Below are positions 45,345 through 54,317 of a DNA stretch of 64,000 nt, piece by piece; the stretch's first letter is position 1, and the number at the start of each line of letters is the position of its first letter. The stretch comes from Acidobacteriota bacterium (GTDB lineage: Bacteria > Acidobacteriota > Blastocatellia > Pyrinomonadales > Pyrinomonadaceae): the NCBI GenBank assembly GCA_003223935.1, contig QHXQ01000029.1, positions 1 through 64,000 on the forward strand, given 5' to 3'. Both the position numbers and the translations under genes were made by a program. Below the pieces are notes generated by a model, which saw only the letters and a program-made list of their open reading frames with translations, searched no databases and was not told the DNA's origin.

Positions 45345-46307
45345 CTAACGCTCTCGGATAACCGTAGCGTACACGGGGCCGGCGGGCGAGATGATATCGT
45401 CCGCGTTCTCAATCGTCACGAGCAAGCCAAAGTCCGACAGCGCCGTCTCGCCCTTGATCTCGGCCTCGTTGCGGTGGCGCGTATTGACTATCTGACCGAG
45501 CTTCGCGTAACTGCCGTCAGGGCCGACTGCCCAGACAACAATGCGCTTGTCCGCAGGCGCGCGCGTCAGGCTGTGGAAGCGCATCGTGATCTGCGTCGGG
45601 CCATCTTTGCGCGGCTCGATGAAGACGTTGGCGCGCGCATCGTTCAGTTCAGGGAAGTTAACGCGCAAGTGTGTGTCTGTGCCACGGCGGAAGCCGGGAA
45701 TGTCGAGCATCGGCACGGTGTAAGGCGAAGCGGTCGGTGCGGTCGTCGCCGCGACGCGCTCGCCAACTGCCGCGCCATGCCTCGGCCTGCTCGTTGCGAC
45801 CGGAATGACCGCGAAGCCTTCCGGCACAGTGCTGCGGAACAGGATCGGTGTGGTGTCGGCGATGGTCGTCAAGTTAGCTTCGGGCGAGAGCACGAGCATG
45901 AACTTATCCATCGGCGTCGTGAAAGTCTGCGTCGCCACGCCGTTGGCAATCGTTACAGGGCCGAGCAGCGTGAAATTGCCCGTCGGATCAACCGCATAGA
46001 CGTTGTAGTTGTTCACGTCGCCGGTGATGTCCGATAGGTCTAGGTTAATCGTCGTCATGTTGCCATGACGCAGGACCTTGGCGAGGCCGTGCGCGGTTGG
46101 AATAACCGTGCCCGGCGCGAGCGTCACTGCGACCTCTTTGTCGGCCGGATATTGGATGACGGTGTAAGTGCCATCCGGGTTTTGGATCGTCTTGGTGGTC
46201 TGCGTGGTGACTGTGGTGGTCGTCTTGGAATCTTGCGCGGCGGCGAGACCTGCTAGCGACAGCGCGAGCACCAAGCCGGCCGCTGTACTCAGCAAACGTT
46301 TGCTCAT
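45345..46307 (-). CDS. Secreted protein with RskA-like repeat domains, unknown function
   Basis: A 320-residue exported protein with a signal peptide at 1-24 (LAGLAAAQ). A Thr-rich stretch follows, then two related beta-rich segments of about 75 residues: NNYNVYAVDPTGNFTLLGPV and KRIVVWAVGPDGSYAKLGQI, each ending in a FMLVLSPEA or FGLLVTIEN motif. The same pattern occurs twice in the 62071 gene and resembles the C-terminal domain of anti-sigma factor RskA. No transmembrane helix other than the signal is present. The ATG at 46307 has a good gaggag site; the frame from 46397 is rejected. Confidence 0.75.
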   Translation of the reverse strand: MSKRLLSTAAGLVLALSLAGLAAAQDSKTTTTVTTQTTKTIQNPDGTYTVIQYPADKEVAVTLAPGTVIPTAHGLAKVLRHGNMTTINLDLSDITGDVNNYNVYAVDPTGNFTLLGPVTIANGVATQTFTTPMDKFMLVLSPEANLTTIADTTPILFRSTVPEGFAVIPVATSRPRHGAAVGERVAATTAPTASPYTVPMLDIPGFRRGTDTHLRVNFPELNDARANVFIEPRKDGPTQITMRFHSLTRAPADKRIVVWAVGPDGSYAKLGQIVNTRHRNEAEIKGETALSDFGLLVTIENADDIISPAGPVYATVIRER

Positions 46308-46562
46308 GGTTGCAATTCTCCTCCTCGAAATCAGATTTTGGCACTCGGAGGGGGCGCAAAATAGGGATAGACATCTGACAGGTTTCGCAACCGTCATGCC
46401 CCACAGTCGGCGGGCGTAAATGGCGAAGAAGCGTAAGCTTTAGCGACGCGGCCGGACGAACTGTGGCGACACATTACAGTACATCCGTGTACGGCAATTG
46501 ACCGTTCTGCTGGGCGTTGGATAGGCGCGAAGAGAGGTTCGTTCGCCCTAAGTATGGCGTAG

Positions 46563-48938
46563 TTATTCAGCCGCCGCCGCCAAGGCTTCCGTTTGCAAAC
46601 GCTGGCCGAGCGCGCTACGCCAGACGGTTTCGATTTCGTTGAGGTCGCGCGCGATGACGAGCGTGCCATTGATGGCGATGCGCAGCGATGTGTCGCCGAC
46701 GCGGCCGATGACGACGAACGGGCAGTTGAGTTCGGCGGCGATCTCTTCAAGCTGCGCGCGCGCTTCCGTTGCGAAACTGACGACGATGCGCGAGGGCGAT
46801 TCGCTGAAGAGTTGCACAGGCGGCGCGAGCGCGCCGTTGAGTTCTATACCTGCGCCGATGGCCGGCCGGTTGAGCGACGAGAAACAGCTTTCGGCCAGCG
46901 CAACGGCCAGCCCGCCGTCCGCGCAATCATGCGCCGAACGCAGCAAGCCTGCTTCCGTCCCGCGCAAGCAGACCTCTTGCACGGCCTTCTCCAATTGCAG
47001 CTCAAGCACAGGCACACGGCCCCTTTCGATCATCTCTTCGGTCGTGCGGCCCAAGACGGTCGCGGCGTACTCGCTGATCGAAAGATCATCATTGGTTGTG
47101 CCTAGCAATGCGATCAAGTCGCCTTCTTGTTTGAAGCCGGGTTGGATGACGCGGCGCACATCTTCAACAAGGCCGACCATGCCGATGACCGGTGTCGGCA
47201 AGATGCCGCGCCCTTCGGTCTCGTTGTAGAACGAGACGTTGCCTGAGACGACCGGCGTGTCGAACGCGCGACACGCCTCGGCCATGCCATCCACCGTCTC
47301 CGAGAACGCCCACATCACTTCAGGTCGTTCGGGCGAAGCGAAGTTCAGGCAGTTCGTGATCGCGAGTGGGCGCGCACCGACGCACACAACATTGCGCGCG
47401 GCTTCGGCGACGACGAGGCGTGCGCCCGCGCGCGGGTCGGCGGCGCAGTAACGTCCGTTGCCATCGAGACACATGGCGAGCGCGCGCCGCGTCTCCTTGA
47501 TCCGCACGATGGCCGCGTCCGCGCCCGGCAACACGGCCGTGTTCGTCCGCACCATGTGATCGTACTGCCGATAGACCCACTCCTTCGATGCCACGTTCGG
47601 CGCAACGAGCAACTGCAACAACGCATCGTTGTGATCGATCTGTCCGTTGTCCGTTGTCTGTTGCTCGTTGTCGGTTTCACGCGCCAGACTTTCCAAGACG
47701 GGCGCAGACGGCGGCGCGGGCGAGATGAGATCAACGCCGCCACCGACTGCGACATCTTCATCTTTCTGCCTTCCGCTTTCCGTCTTGCTCTTCATCGGTC
47801 GTTCGTACACCGGTGCTTCATCGGTCAGAAAATTGACGGGGATGTCTGCGACCGTGCCTTCGTGGTGCATCACCTGCACATGCCCTGTGTCGGTCACGCG
47901 CCCGATGACGACTGCATCTAAATCCCAGTTCTTGAAGATGTCCACGACCTGCCGCTCGCGCCCCTTGTGCGCGACGATGAGCATGCGCTCTTGCGATTCC
48001 GAGAGCATGATCTCGTAAGCCGTCATCGCCTGTTCGCGCTGCGGCACGAGTGTGAGATCAAGCTCGATGCCTGTGCCCGCGCGCGCCGCCATTTCGCATG
48101 ACGAAGAGGTGAGACCGGCCGCGCCCATGTCTTGAATCCCCGCGACCGCGCCGCTCCGCATCGCTTCGAGGCACGCTTCGAGCAAAAGCTTTTCTAAGAA
48201 TGGATCGCCCACCTGCACGGTCGGCCGCTTCTCTAATGCTTCGTCGTCAAACTCGGCCGAGGCCATCGTCGCGCCGTGTATGCCGTCACGCCCGGTCTTC
48301 GCGCCGACATACAAGACGGGATTGCCAACGCCCGACGCGCGCCCGAAGAAGATTTGATCATGGCGCACAAGTCCGAGCGCGAACGCATTGACGAGCGGGT
48401 TCAACGCATACGCATCGTCGAACATGACCTCACCGCCGACCGTCGCCACGCCGAATGCGTTGCCGTAATGCGCGATGCCGGCGACGACACCTGCGAGCAG
48501 AGCGCGATTGCGGCGGCCCGTCTGCGGGTGATCGAGCGAGCCGAAGCGTAAAGAATTCATCGAAGCGACGGGGCGCGCGCCCATTGTGAAGATGTCGCGC
48601 AGGATGCCGCCGACGCCTGTGGCCGCGCCTTGAAACGGCTCGATGAACGAAGGGTGATTGTGCGATTCAACCTTGAAGGCCGCGCACCAGCCGTCGCCCA
48701 CATCAACCACGCCTGCGTTCTCGCCCGGCGGCACAACCACGCGCTCATTGCGCGTCGGCAGACGCCTGAGATGCACCTTCGACGATTTATACGAACAATG
48801 CTCCGACCACATCACCGAGAAGATGCCCAACTCGACGAACGTCGGCTCGCGCCCCAACAACTGCTTGATACGTTCATATTCGATGGACGTGAGATTGTGC
48901 GCGGCGACTACTTCGGGCGTGATCAGTTCGGAAGTCAT
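46563..48938 (-). CDS. purL: Phosphoribosylformylglycinamidine synthase subunit PurL (small type)
   Basis: PurL, with PurQ and PurS, makes FGAM from FGAR, ATP and glutamine in purine synthesis. The 791-residue protein has the N-terminal [11 protein letters not shown] with His47, [16 protein letters not shown], and the tandem AIRS-like folds of the small PurL type. It is roughly 50 residues longer than the B. subtilis type because of a linker ([20 protein letters not shown]) between the two halves, part of it translated from a heptad repeat at 47641. The start is the ATG at 48938; the frame beyond reads through another heptad element. There is no Shine-Dalgarno. purS and purQ are 2 kb away. 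Confidence 0.96.
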   Translation of the reverse strand: MTSELITPEVVAAHNLTSIEYERIKQLLGREPTFVELGIFSVMWSEHCSYKSSKVHLRRLPTRNERVVVPPGENAGVVDVGDGWCAAFKVESHNHPSFIEPFQGAATGVGGILRDIFTMGARPVASMNSLRFGSLDHPQTGRRNRALLAGVVAGIAHYGNAFGVATVGGEVMFDDAYALNPLVNAFALGLVRHDQIFFGRASGVGNPVLYVGAKTGRDGIHGATMASAEFDDEALEKRPTVQVGDPFLEKLLLEACLEAMRSGAVAGIQDMGAAGLTSSSCEMAARAGTGIELDLTLVPQREQAMTAYEIMLSESQERMLIVAHKGRERQVVDIFKNWDLDAVVIGRVTDTGHVQVMHHEGTVADIPVNFLTDEAPVYERPMKSKTESGRQKDEDVAVGGGVDLISPAPPSAPVLESLARETDNEQQTTDNGQIDHNDALLQLLVAPNVASKEWVYRQYDHMVRTNTAVLPGADAAIVRIKETRRALAMCLDGNGRYCAADPRAGARLVVAEAARNVVCVGARPLAITNCLNFASPERPEVMWAFSETVDGMAEACRAFDTPVVSGNVSFYNETEGRGILPTPVIGMVGLVEDVRRVIQPGFKQEGDLIALLGTTNDDLSISEYAATVLGRTTEEMIERGRVPVLELQLEKAVQEVCLRGTEAGLLRSAHDCADGGLAVALAESCFSSLNRPAIGAGIELNGALAPPVQLFSESPSRIVVSFATEARAQLEEIAAELNCPFVVIGRVGDTSLRIAINGTLVIARDLNEIETVWRSALGQRLQTEALAAAAE
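47641..47678. repeat. Single-arm heptad inside purL (TGTCCGT type)
   Basis: Five 7-base units (TGTCCGT twice, TGTCTGT, TGCTCGT, TGTCGGT) lie in the interdomain linker of purL and are translated on the minus strand as a Thr/Asp/Asn/Gln-rich stretch. No complementary arm is present. Confidence 0.75.
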
Positions 48939-48939
48939 A

Positions 48940-48999
48940 AGAGTGAGCAGTGAATAGTAAGCGTAAGCAGTCAAAAACAGGACTATCGTTTCTATTCAC
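48940..48999. repeat. Heptad element 9 (AGTGAGC type)
   Basis: Units AGTGAGC, AGTGAAT and AGTAAGC lie one base from the purL ATG. AGTGAATAG (48950-48958) pairs with CTATTCACT near 48992-49000. The right part encodes the end of the TlpA-like gene. The pairing is short compared with other elements. Confidence 0.65.
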
Positions 49000-49663
49000 T
49001 TAAAACCTTGTCGAGTGCGGCGCGCAACTCGGTCGGGTTGATGCGCCCTTTGTGTTTGAAGACGACTTGCCCGTGCTTGTCGAATAAGAAGGTCGCGGGC
49101 AACTCGCCGCCCCAATCTGGATCGACCGAGTTGATGACCGGCTCGGAGTCGGTCACGTTCAACAGAAAGGCCGGTATCTGCGAGTGCATCTCGCTGAGAA
49201 ATTTCGGCACGCCCGTTTTAAGTTCCGACGGATCATCAATGGAGATCGAAGCGAAGTAGAGACCGCGCGAGTTATAGTCGTTGTAGATGCGCACGAGATC
49301 GGGAAATTCCTCGCGGCACGGCTCGCACCAAGTTGCCCAGAAGTTGATAAGCAATGGGCGATCATTGGGCGGCGCTACAGGCGCGAGCAACTGCTTGATG
49401 CCGGCCGCGTCAAGTAACTTTACTGATGGCGCATGTAGCGGCGAAGAGGAGATAGGTGGTTCACCCAATAGAGTCGCTACAAGCGTTGTGCGACCACCGC
49501 GCTTCTTTGCGGTGCGGCTCTTGCGCTTCTGCGCAGTTCTCGTTTTATCGCTGCCAATGCCATCGGCGGCGCGCACTGCGACCGTGCTGACATCATAACG
49601 GTCAAGCAGCGTTGCGCCGAGGGTACAGCAGACGAGCGCGAGTAGTATGCGACGTAACATCAT
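48992..49663 (-). CDS. TlpA-like thioredoxin-fold protein
   Basis: A 223-residue exported oxidoreductase with a signal peptide or anchor at about 1-20, a basic linker ([13 protein letters not shown]) and a TlpA/ResA-type thioredoxin domain. The redox motif is WCEPC, Cys113 and Cys116, in [26 protein letters not shown] cis-Pro segment follows. It probably reduces disulfides outside the cytoplasm. The start overlaps the stop of the upstream redoxin gene by ATGA (49660-49663), so the two are translationally coupled. The C-terminus is encoded by a heptad element. Confidence 0.9.
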   Translation of the reverse strand: MMLRRILLALVCCTLGATLLDRYDVSTVAVRAADGIGSDKTRTAQKRKSRTAKKRGGRTTLVATLLGEPPISSSPLHAPSVKLLDAAGIKQLLAPVAPPNDRPLLINFWATWCEPCREEFPDLVRIYNDYNSRGLYFASISIDDPSELKTGVPKFLSEMHSQIPAFLLNVTDSEPVINSVDPDWGGELPATFLFDKHGQVVFKHKGRINPTELRAALDKVLSE

Positions 49664-50274
49664 TCGGCGCGTTTGATCGAGCAGCCGAAGGCTTTGGCTT
49701 CCGTCTTGGCGATGGGCTTGCCGGCGAGGATGGCGTCAATCGCGTCGCGCAGATCGTTGGCGCTGACGTTCGCCGGATTCAGCGAGTTATCAATCCGCCC
49801 GTGATAGACGAGCTTGTTGCTCGCGTCGAGCAGGAACGCTTCCGGCGTGTGCGCTGCGCCGAGCCGGTCGGCGATCTTGTTCCCGTTGTCTTTCAAGATC
49901 GCAAACGTCAGATGCTTTTCGGCTGCGTGCGATTTAACTTCCGAAGCCGGCTCGGTCGAGTTCGCATTGATGCCGATGACACTGACGCCGTGCGCTGCAT
50001 AATCTTGCGCCAGTTTTTCCATGCGCTCGTTGTAGCCGTTCGAGACGGGACAGCGCGTGGCAATGAAAATCAAGACCGTGCCGTGCTTGCCTTTGAGCGA
50101 CGCGAGCGTGTGCGCTTGCCCGTTCGGATCAGGCAGCGTGAAATCTTCGATCATCATGCCGATGATAGCCGGCGCTGGCTCATCGGCCGCGCGCGCGGTG
50201 CGCCAGAGCGAACCGAAGGCGACGAGCGACAGCGCGAGGGCAAGGGTCAGAGCGAACGTGTAGCTTCTTTTCAT
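49660..50274 (-). CDS. Exported redoxin (AhpC/TSA-like)
   Basis: A 204-residue exported peroxiredoxin-like protein with a signal peptide at 1-29 (RTARAAD). In the thioredoxin fold, the redox cysteine is Cys75 in IATRCPVSNGYNERM, where the usual CxxC is replaced by CPVS, as in the AhpC/TSA-type redoxins of cytochrome maturation and lipid peroxide systems. A second cysteine is near the C-terminus (GCSIKRAE). The ATG at 50274 has gaggag 8 bases upstream; a GTG at 50281-50283 is less likely. It forms a two-gene operon with TlpA. Confidence 0.88.
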   Translation of the reverse strand: MKRSYTFALTLALALSLVAFGSLWRTARAADEPAPAIIGMMIEDFTLPDPNGQAHTLASLKGKHGTVLIFIATRCPVSNGYNERMEKLAQDYAAHGVSVIGINANSTEPASEVKSHAAEKHLTFAILKDNGNKIADRLGAAHTPEAFLLDASNKLVYHGRIDNSLNPANVSANDLRDAIDAILAGKPIAKTEAKAFGCSIKRAE

Positions 50275-50338
50275 CTCAGACACTCCTCAATCAAGTTAAT
50301 GATAGCTTGCAGGACATGCCAGCTTACCGAAAGCGTTG

Positions 50339-50370
50339 GCGAGTGACAAGCGACGAATGATGAATGGAGC
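50339..50370. repeat. Single-arm heptad (GAGTGAC type)
   Basis: GAGTGAC, AAGCGAC, GAATGAT and GAATGGA follow one another in the gap between the redoxin and SRA-like genes. No complementary arm is present. Confidence 0.5.
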
Positions 50371-50452
50371 GTGCTGCGGGTCGAGCGGCCAGCGCGGCGA
50401 GCGTCAGACGACATGCACGTTAGACGCCGTTCATGCTGAAACTCTTCCCTTA

Positions 50453-50932
50453 TCATTCGGCTCGCGTCAATGCTCGTTTCAATGTAAAGCGCCAGAGCAT
50501 CCGTTGTGCATGCTCGTCAAACTCGTGGCGTGCAGCCGTAACGCGCCAATGACCCATGTGCTGCCAACGCCCTGTGCCGAGTTTGTTGAAGAGCGGAACG
50601 GCGTGACCCGATTCGATGGCGGCGAGCAGCGCCCGATTCGCGGGCGTCAAATGCTGATCGCCGTGCCGGCCTGCGCCGGTGTAGATGATCGTATTCGAGT
50701 CGTTTGCGGCGTGGCGGTCGGGATAACAGGGATTGATGCGGCCGAAGTCGGTCAGCAGAGAGATGAGGCGGCCCTGTCGTTGATAGACGCCGTTGCGGAT
50801 GCGATGCGTGCGTTGCACTTCGGCCCAAGAAAGAATGCGTCCAAAGTCTGAAGTCCAATGTCCAACGTCTGCGCCGCGTTTATTGACATTGGACTTTGGA
50901 CTTTGGGCTTCGTGCTCATCTCTCTTGTGCAT
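50453..50932 (-). CDS. Stand-alone SRA/YDG-like domain protein
   Basis: A 159-residue protein whose core (about 48-155) resembles SRA/YDG-type domains that precede HNH nucleases in modification-dependent restriction enzymes: an [20 protein letters not shown] opening, the [24 protein letters not shown] block and a WQHMGHWRV strand. No nuclease domain is attached. It might read modified DNA or an RNA base, but this is inference. The frame can start at the ATG at 50932, which overlaps the purQ 3' end by 17 bases; its first 40 codons then read through heptad element 10. No internal ATG exists, so this start is uncertain. Confidence 0.55.
   Translation of the reverse strand: MHKRDEHEAQSPKSNVNKRGADVGHWTSDFGRILSWAEVQRTHRIRNGVYQRQGRLISLLTDFGRINPCYPDRHAANDSNTIIYTGAGRHGDQHLTPANRALLAAIESGHAVPLFNKLGTGRWQHMGHWRVTAARHEFDEHAQRMLWRFTLKRALTRAE
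50839..50908. repeat. Heptad hairpin element 10 (AGTCCAA type)
   Basis: Arm 50839-50869 pairs with 50885-50908 with about 3 mismatches in 24. It shares its heptamer with elements 1 and 11. It is translated in the 5' part of the SRA-like gene. Confidence 0.85.
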
Positions 50933-51620
50933 GGACGAGCGTGGCGGTGAGCGAATGGAAGATGCCGCGCCCATCGGATGAACCGAGCAGGTCTTCGCAG
51001 GCGCGTTCAGGGTGCGGCATTAGGCCGATGACGTTGCGCGCGCGGTTGCAGATGCCGGCGATTGAGTCGCGTGCGCCATTCGGGTTGGCTTTGTCCGTGA
51101 TGTGGCCCGCGTCGTCACAATAGCGAAAAACGATCCGATCTTCGCGTTGCAACTCTGCGAGTGTCGCGTCGTCGCACGTGTAGTTGCCTTCGGCGTGTGC
51201 GATGGGGAGGCGTAAGACCGCGCCGCGCGTGAGTTCGTTTGTGAAGGGCGTGTCGGTGGTCTCGACGAGGACGTTGATGTGCGCGCAGACGAAATGCAAG
51301 TTGCGATTGCGGATCAGCGCGCCGGGCAAGAGGCCGGCTTCGCACAGGATTTGAAAACCGTTGCAGATGCCGAGCACAAACCCGCCGCGCGCGGCAAACT
51401 CTCTGACCGACGACATCACGGGCGAGAAACGCGCGAGCGCACCGGCGCGCAAATAGTCGCCGTAGGAGAAGCCGCCGGGAATGATGATCGCGTCGTAGCC
51501 GCTGAGGTCTGTCTCTTTGTGCCAGATGAAGCTGACGGGCTGGCCCACGTGTTTTGAGATCACGTGATAAGCATCGTGATCGCAGTTCGAGCCGGGAAAG
51601 ACGATGACGCCGAATTTCAC
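50916..51620 (-). CDS. purQ: Phosphoribosylformylglycinamidine synthase glutaminase subunit PurQ
   Basis: PurQ releases ammonia from glutamine for PurL. The 234-residue class I glutaminase has the nucleophile Cys86 in VLGICNGFQ, and His203 and Glu205 in MPHPER. The N-terminal [16 protein letters not shown] matches the family exactly. The start overlaps the purS stop by ATGA (51617-51620), implying coupling. purQ is followed by the SRA-like gene, which is unusual since purL normally comes next; here purL is 2 kb downstream behind the redoxin pair. Confidence 0.97.
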   Translation of the reverse strand: MKFGVIVFPGSNCDHDAYHVISKHVGQPVSFIWHKETDLSGYDAIIIPGGFSYGDYLRAGALARFSPVMSSVREFAARGGFVLGICNGFQILCEAGLLPGALIRNRNLHFVCAHINVLVETTDTPFTNELTRGAVLRLPIAHAEGNYTCDDATLAELQREDRIVFRYCDDAGHITDKANPNGARDSIAGICNRARNVIGLMPHPERACEDLLGSSDGRGIFHSLTATLVHAQER

Positions 51621-51862
51621 GCTTCGACCTCCACGCGATAATCTTCGATGATGGGATTCGCCAAGACCTCGCGCGCCATCCGTTCCGCCGCCGCGCGCGC
51701 ATGCTCTTGGTCAATCGAATCGTCCAGCGCGATCTCGAAATACTTGCCCTGCCGTATGTCCGCGATGCCGCCGTAGCCGAGCAGTTCGACCGAATGTTGG
51801 ATCGCTTTGCCCTGCGGATCGAGCACGCCGGCCTTAAGTGTGACGTAAACTTTAGCTTTCAA
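51617..51862 (-). CDS. purS: Phosphoribosylformylglycinamidine synthase subunit PurS
   Basis: PurS bridges PurL and PurQ in the FGAM synthase complex. The 81-residue protein reads [20 protein letters not shown] and continues with [15 protein letters not shown], the family core. The start is a TTG at 51862, which aligns with MKAKVYV of homologues and has gggag 8 bases upstream; a GTG at 51877 would add five residues. It is the first gene of purS-purQ and overlaps purQ by 4 bases. The length is normal. Confidence 0.94.
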   Translation of the reverse strand: MKAKVYVTLKAGVLDPQGKAIQHSVELLGYGGIADIRQGKYFEIALDDSIDQEHARAAAERMAREVLANPIIEDYRVEVEA

Positions 51863-52002
51863 GATATGCGCTCCCACGTCGTGTTAACACTAAATTCGCA
51901 CCGTAAGTATTGCATGCGACGGCATCGTTAGCATAAGATGCGCGCAATTCGTTATGAGTCTTTCGCGTTCAAAGCACAGAGTCTAAACAGGAGCAACTCG
52001 TC

Positions 52003-52404
52003 ATGCAAAATCCCCCGCCCGATCCGCAAGCTTACGGCACGCCGCCGCCGAGCGCCGCCGGCAAGTCCAGCACCGGCCTCGACGCCAACGTCGCCGCCGG
52101 CATCGCTTACATTCTGACGTGGATAACGGGCCTCATCTTCTACTTGATCGAGAAGGAGAGCCGCTTCGTGCGTTTCCACGCGATGCAGGCGATCCTGCTC
52201 GGCGCGGCCTTCTTTGTCGTCATGATCGTGATGCGCATACTCGGCGCGATTCCGCTCATCGGTTTCGTCGCCGGCCTAGCATCAATCGTGATCTGGCTCG
52301 CGTTCCTCGCCGTCTGGATTTACTGCTTGGTCATGGCCTTTACGGGCAAAGACTTCAAGCTGCCAATCATCGGCGACATGGCCGCGAACATCGCCAACAA
52401 GTAG
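52003..52404 (+). CDS. DUF4870 (Tic20-like) membrane protein
   Basis: A 133-residue inner-membrane protein with a Pro-rich N-terminus (1-22) and three helices at about 30-115. The VRFHAMQAILLG motif after IEKESRF is the DUF4870 signature. The family's role is uncertain; homologues resemble the Tic20/HOXN3 fold. The ATG at 52003 has caggag 9 bases upstream. It is divergent from purS across 140 bases and convergent with purB, so it is probably transcribed alone. Confidence 0.88.
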   Translation: MQNPPPDPQAYGTPPPSAAGKSSTGLDANVAAGIAYILTWITGLIFYLIEKESRFVRFHAMQAILLGAAFFVVMIVMRILGAIPLIGFVAGLASIVIWLAFLAVWIYCLVMAFTGKDFKLPIIGDMAANIANK

Positions 52405-52475
52405 GCACGGCCCTTAGACAGTAAGCTAACGATCAAACACGTGCGCGTTCCCGCGCGGCGCGGCGGTGGCGTCTC

Positions 52476-53786
52476 TCACTGTCGCGCCGCGTTCGTTGTA
52501 AAGACACGCGCGAAGATCGCATCCACGTTGCGCAGATAAGTGTCGAGCGCAAAGACGCGCTCGACCTCTGCGGGCGTGAGTCGTGCTTTAATATCTTCAT
52601 CCGCGCCGACGAGCGCGCGGAAGTCTGCGCCTTCGTCCCACGCGCGCATCGCGTTGCGCTGCACCCATTCGTAAGCCTGCTCGCGCCCGACACCCGCCCG
52701 CGTCAAAGCGAGCAACAACTGACCACTGAAGACCAAGCCCCGCGTCGCGTGCAGATTCTGTAGCATGCGTTCGGGATAGACGACGAGCGTATCAATTAAC
52801 CCCGCAGCTTTGTGCAACATGTAATCGAGCGCGATTGATGCGTCGGGCAAGACGACGCGCTCGGCGGACGAATGCGAGATGTCGCGCTCGTGCCAGAGCG
52901 CGACCGATTCGAGACCTGCGACCGCATAGCCGCGCACCACACGTGCGAGGCCGCAGATGCGCTCCGACAAGATCGGGTTGCGCTTGTGCGGCATTGCGCT
53001 CGAACCCTTCTGCCCGCGTTTGAATCGCTCTTCCGCTTCGCGCACCTCAGTCCGTTGCCAATGCCGCACCTGCAACGCAAACTTATCGAGCGACGAAGCG
53101 ACAACGGCGAGCGTGCAGAGATACTCGGCATAGATGTCGCGCTGGATCACCTGCGTCGAGACCGGCGCGGGCTTCAAACCCAAACGCGCGCACACTTTTT
53201 CTTCGACGATGGGATCGAGATGCGCGAACGCACCGACCGCGCCGCTGATCTTGCCGACCGCCACGGCCTCACGCGCGCGCGTCAGACGCTCGCGGTTGCG
53301 CCGCATCTCGTCGAACCAGAGCGCGAAGGTCAGACCAAACGAGGTCGGCTCGGCGTGCACACCATGCGTGCGCCCGATCTGCGGCGTCTCTTTGAACTCG
53401 AACGCGCGGCGACGCAGCACCACCATGAGCGCATCAATTTTTGCCAGCAACAGATCGCACGTATCGCGCAGCAACAACGCATTCGCCGTATCCACGACAT
53501 CCGAAGAGGTCAGCCCATAATGGACGAAGCGCGCGGCCTCGCCGATGTTCTCTGCGAGTGCGGTCGTGAACGCGATCACGTCGTGGTCGGTCGTCTGCTC
53601 AATCTCGTGTATGCGCTCGACGGTGAAGCGCGCGCGCGCCTTGATCTCTTCGAGCGCCGCGCGCGGAATCGTGCCCATCTCCGCGTGAACTTCGCAGACC
53701 GCCAACTCCACGTCGAGCCACTTCTGAAATTTAGCAGCTTCCGACCAGAGCGCGCCCATTTCGGGCAGGGTGTAGCGAGTAATCAT
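52476..53786 (-). CDS. purB: Adenylosuccinate lyase PurB
   Basis: PurB splits SAICAR and adenylosuccinate, releasing fumarate, in purine synthesis. The 436-residue protein has the fumarase-superfamily signature GSSAMPHKRNPI, TSSDVVDTANALLLRD and GRTHGVHAEPTSFG with its catalytic His. The ATG at 53786 gives MITRYTLPEMGALWS, the normal N-terminus; the frame to 53876 merely translates a heptad hairpin that abuts the start. There is no Shine-Dalgarno. It belongs to the pathway of purS, purQ and purL nearby but is separated from them by the DUF4870 gene. Confidence 0.97.
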   Translation of the reverse strand: MITRYTLPEMGALWSEAAKFQKWLDVELAVCEVHAEMGTIPRAALEEIKARARFTVERIHEIEQTTDHDVIAFTTALAENIGEAARFVHYGLTSSDVVDTANALLLRDTCDLLLAKIDALMVVLRRRAFEFKETPQIGRTHGVHAEPTSFGLTFALWFDEMRRNRERLTRAREAVAVGKISGAVGAFAHLDPIVEEKVCARLGLKPAPVSTQVIQRDIYAEYLCTLAVVASSLDKFALQVRHWQRTEVREAEERFKRGQKGSSAMPHKRNPILSERICGLARVVRGYAVAGLESVALWHERDISHSSAERVVLPDASIALDYMLHKAAGLIDTLVVYPERMLQNLHATRGLVFSGQLLLALTRAGVGREQAYEWVQRNAMRAWDEGADFRALVGADEDIKARLTPAEVERVFALDTYLRNVDAIFARVFTTNAARQ

Positions 53787-53884
53787 GTTCAAGGTTGCAG
53801 GTTCAAGGTTCAAAGTCCAATGTCCCAAGTCCAATGTCCAATGAGCATCTCTTAACCTTGAACTTTGAACCTGCAACTTTGAAC
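53787..53884. repeat. Heptad hairpin element 11 (AGGTTCA and AGTCCAA types)
   Basis: Arm 53787-53815 pairs with 53851-53884 with 4 mismatches in about 30. The loop holds further heptamers of the AGTCCAA type, so the element looks composite. It starts at the base next to the purB ATG and its arm reaches the lipoprotein stop. Confidence 0.9.
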
Positions 53885-53885
53885 T

Positions 53886-54317
53886 TCATCTCAACGCATC
53901 CGAATGCGCGGTGTAGCGCGCGAGTTGCCAGCGACCGTCGCGCTCGACGAGCGTGAAGGCTTCGATGGCGTCGGCGCGCTCGAAGCGCGTGTTGAAGGTG
54001 GCGACGATAGCATGCCCGTTGGCCGTCTGCTCCTCGCGCCCCGCGACAAGCGCGCGACTCAAGACGCGCCCAAAGGTATTGCGCACGCGCTCAAAGCTGG
54101 CATGACTCTCGTCGTGCGTCGCCGCACGTCGCCACTCGTCGGCCGCCTCGTCGTAAATTTTATCGTCGCGCCCGGCGGCGATATCGTCCGTGATGTTGTC
54201 AATCGCGGTCTGCGCCGCAGGCGGCAGCCCGCGCCGAGTTTGATCCACCGCACACGCGGACACAAACAACGCGCATGCGATCAAGAGTCCAATGTCTAAT
54301 GTCCAACGGCGTCTCAC
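53886..54317 (-). CDS. Small predicted lipoprotein
   Basis: A 143-residue exported protein. The signal peptide ends in the lipobox LFVSAC, so it is probably acylated. The mature part (PPAAQTAIDNITDDIAAGRDDKIYDEAADEWRRA) is helical, then beta-rich (NGHAIVATFNTRFERADAIEAFTLVERDGRWQL), resembling SnoaL-like NTF2 folds such as DUF4019. The start is GTG at 54317, overlapping the walJ-like stop (GTGA), so it is coupled to that gene. Codons in the signal peptide overlap a heptad repeat. The ligand is unknown. Confidence 0.7.
   Translation of the reverse strand: MRRRWTLDIGLLIACALFVSACAVDQTRRGLPPAAQTAIDNITDDIAAGRDDKIYDEAADEWRRAATHDESHASFERVRNTFGRVLSRALVAGREEQTANGHAIVATFNTRFERADAIEAFTLVERDGRWQLARYTAHSDALR
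54286..54306. repeat. Single-arm heptad inside the lipoprotein signal peptide
   Basis: AGTCCAA, TGTCTAA and TGTCCAA form a 21-base run. It is translated (minus strand) as TLDIGLL in the hydrophobic part of the signal peptide. No complementary arm is present. Confidence 0.6.

Noticed and set aside
48939-48974. Upstream start of purL at 48974
   Set aside because: The extra 12 codons translate a heptad repeat; the family N-terminus fits the ATG at 48938.
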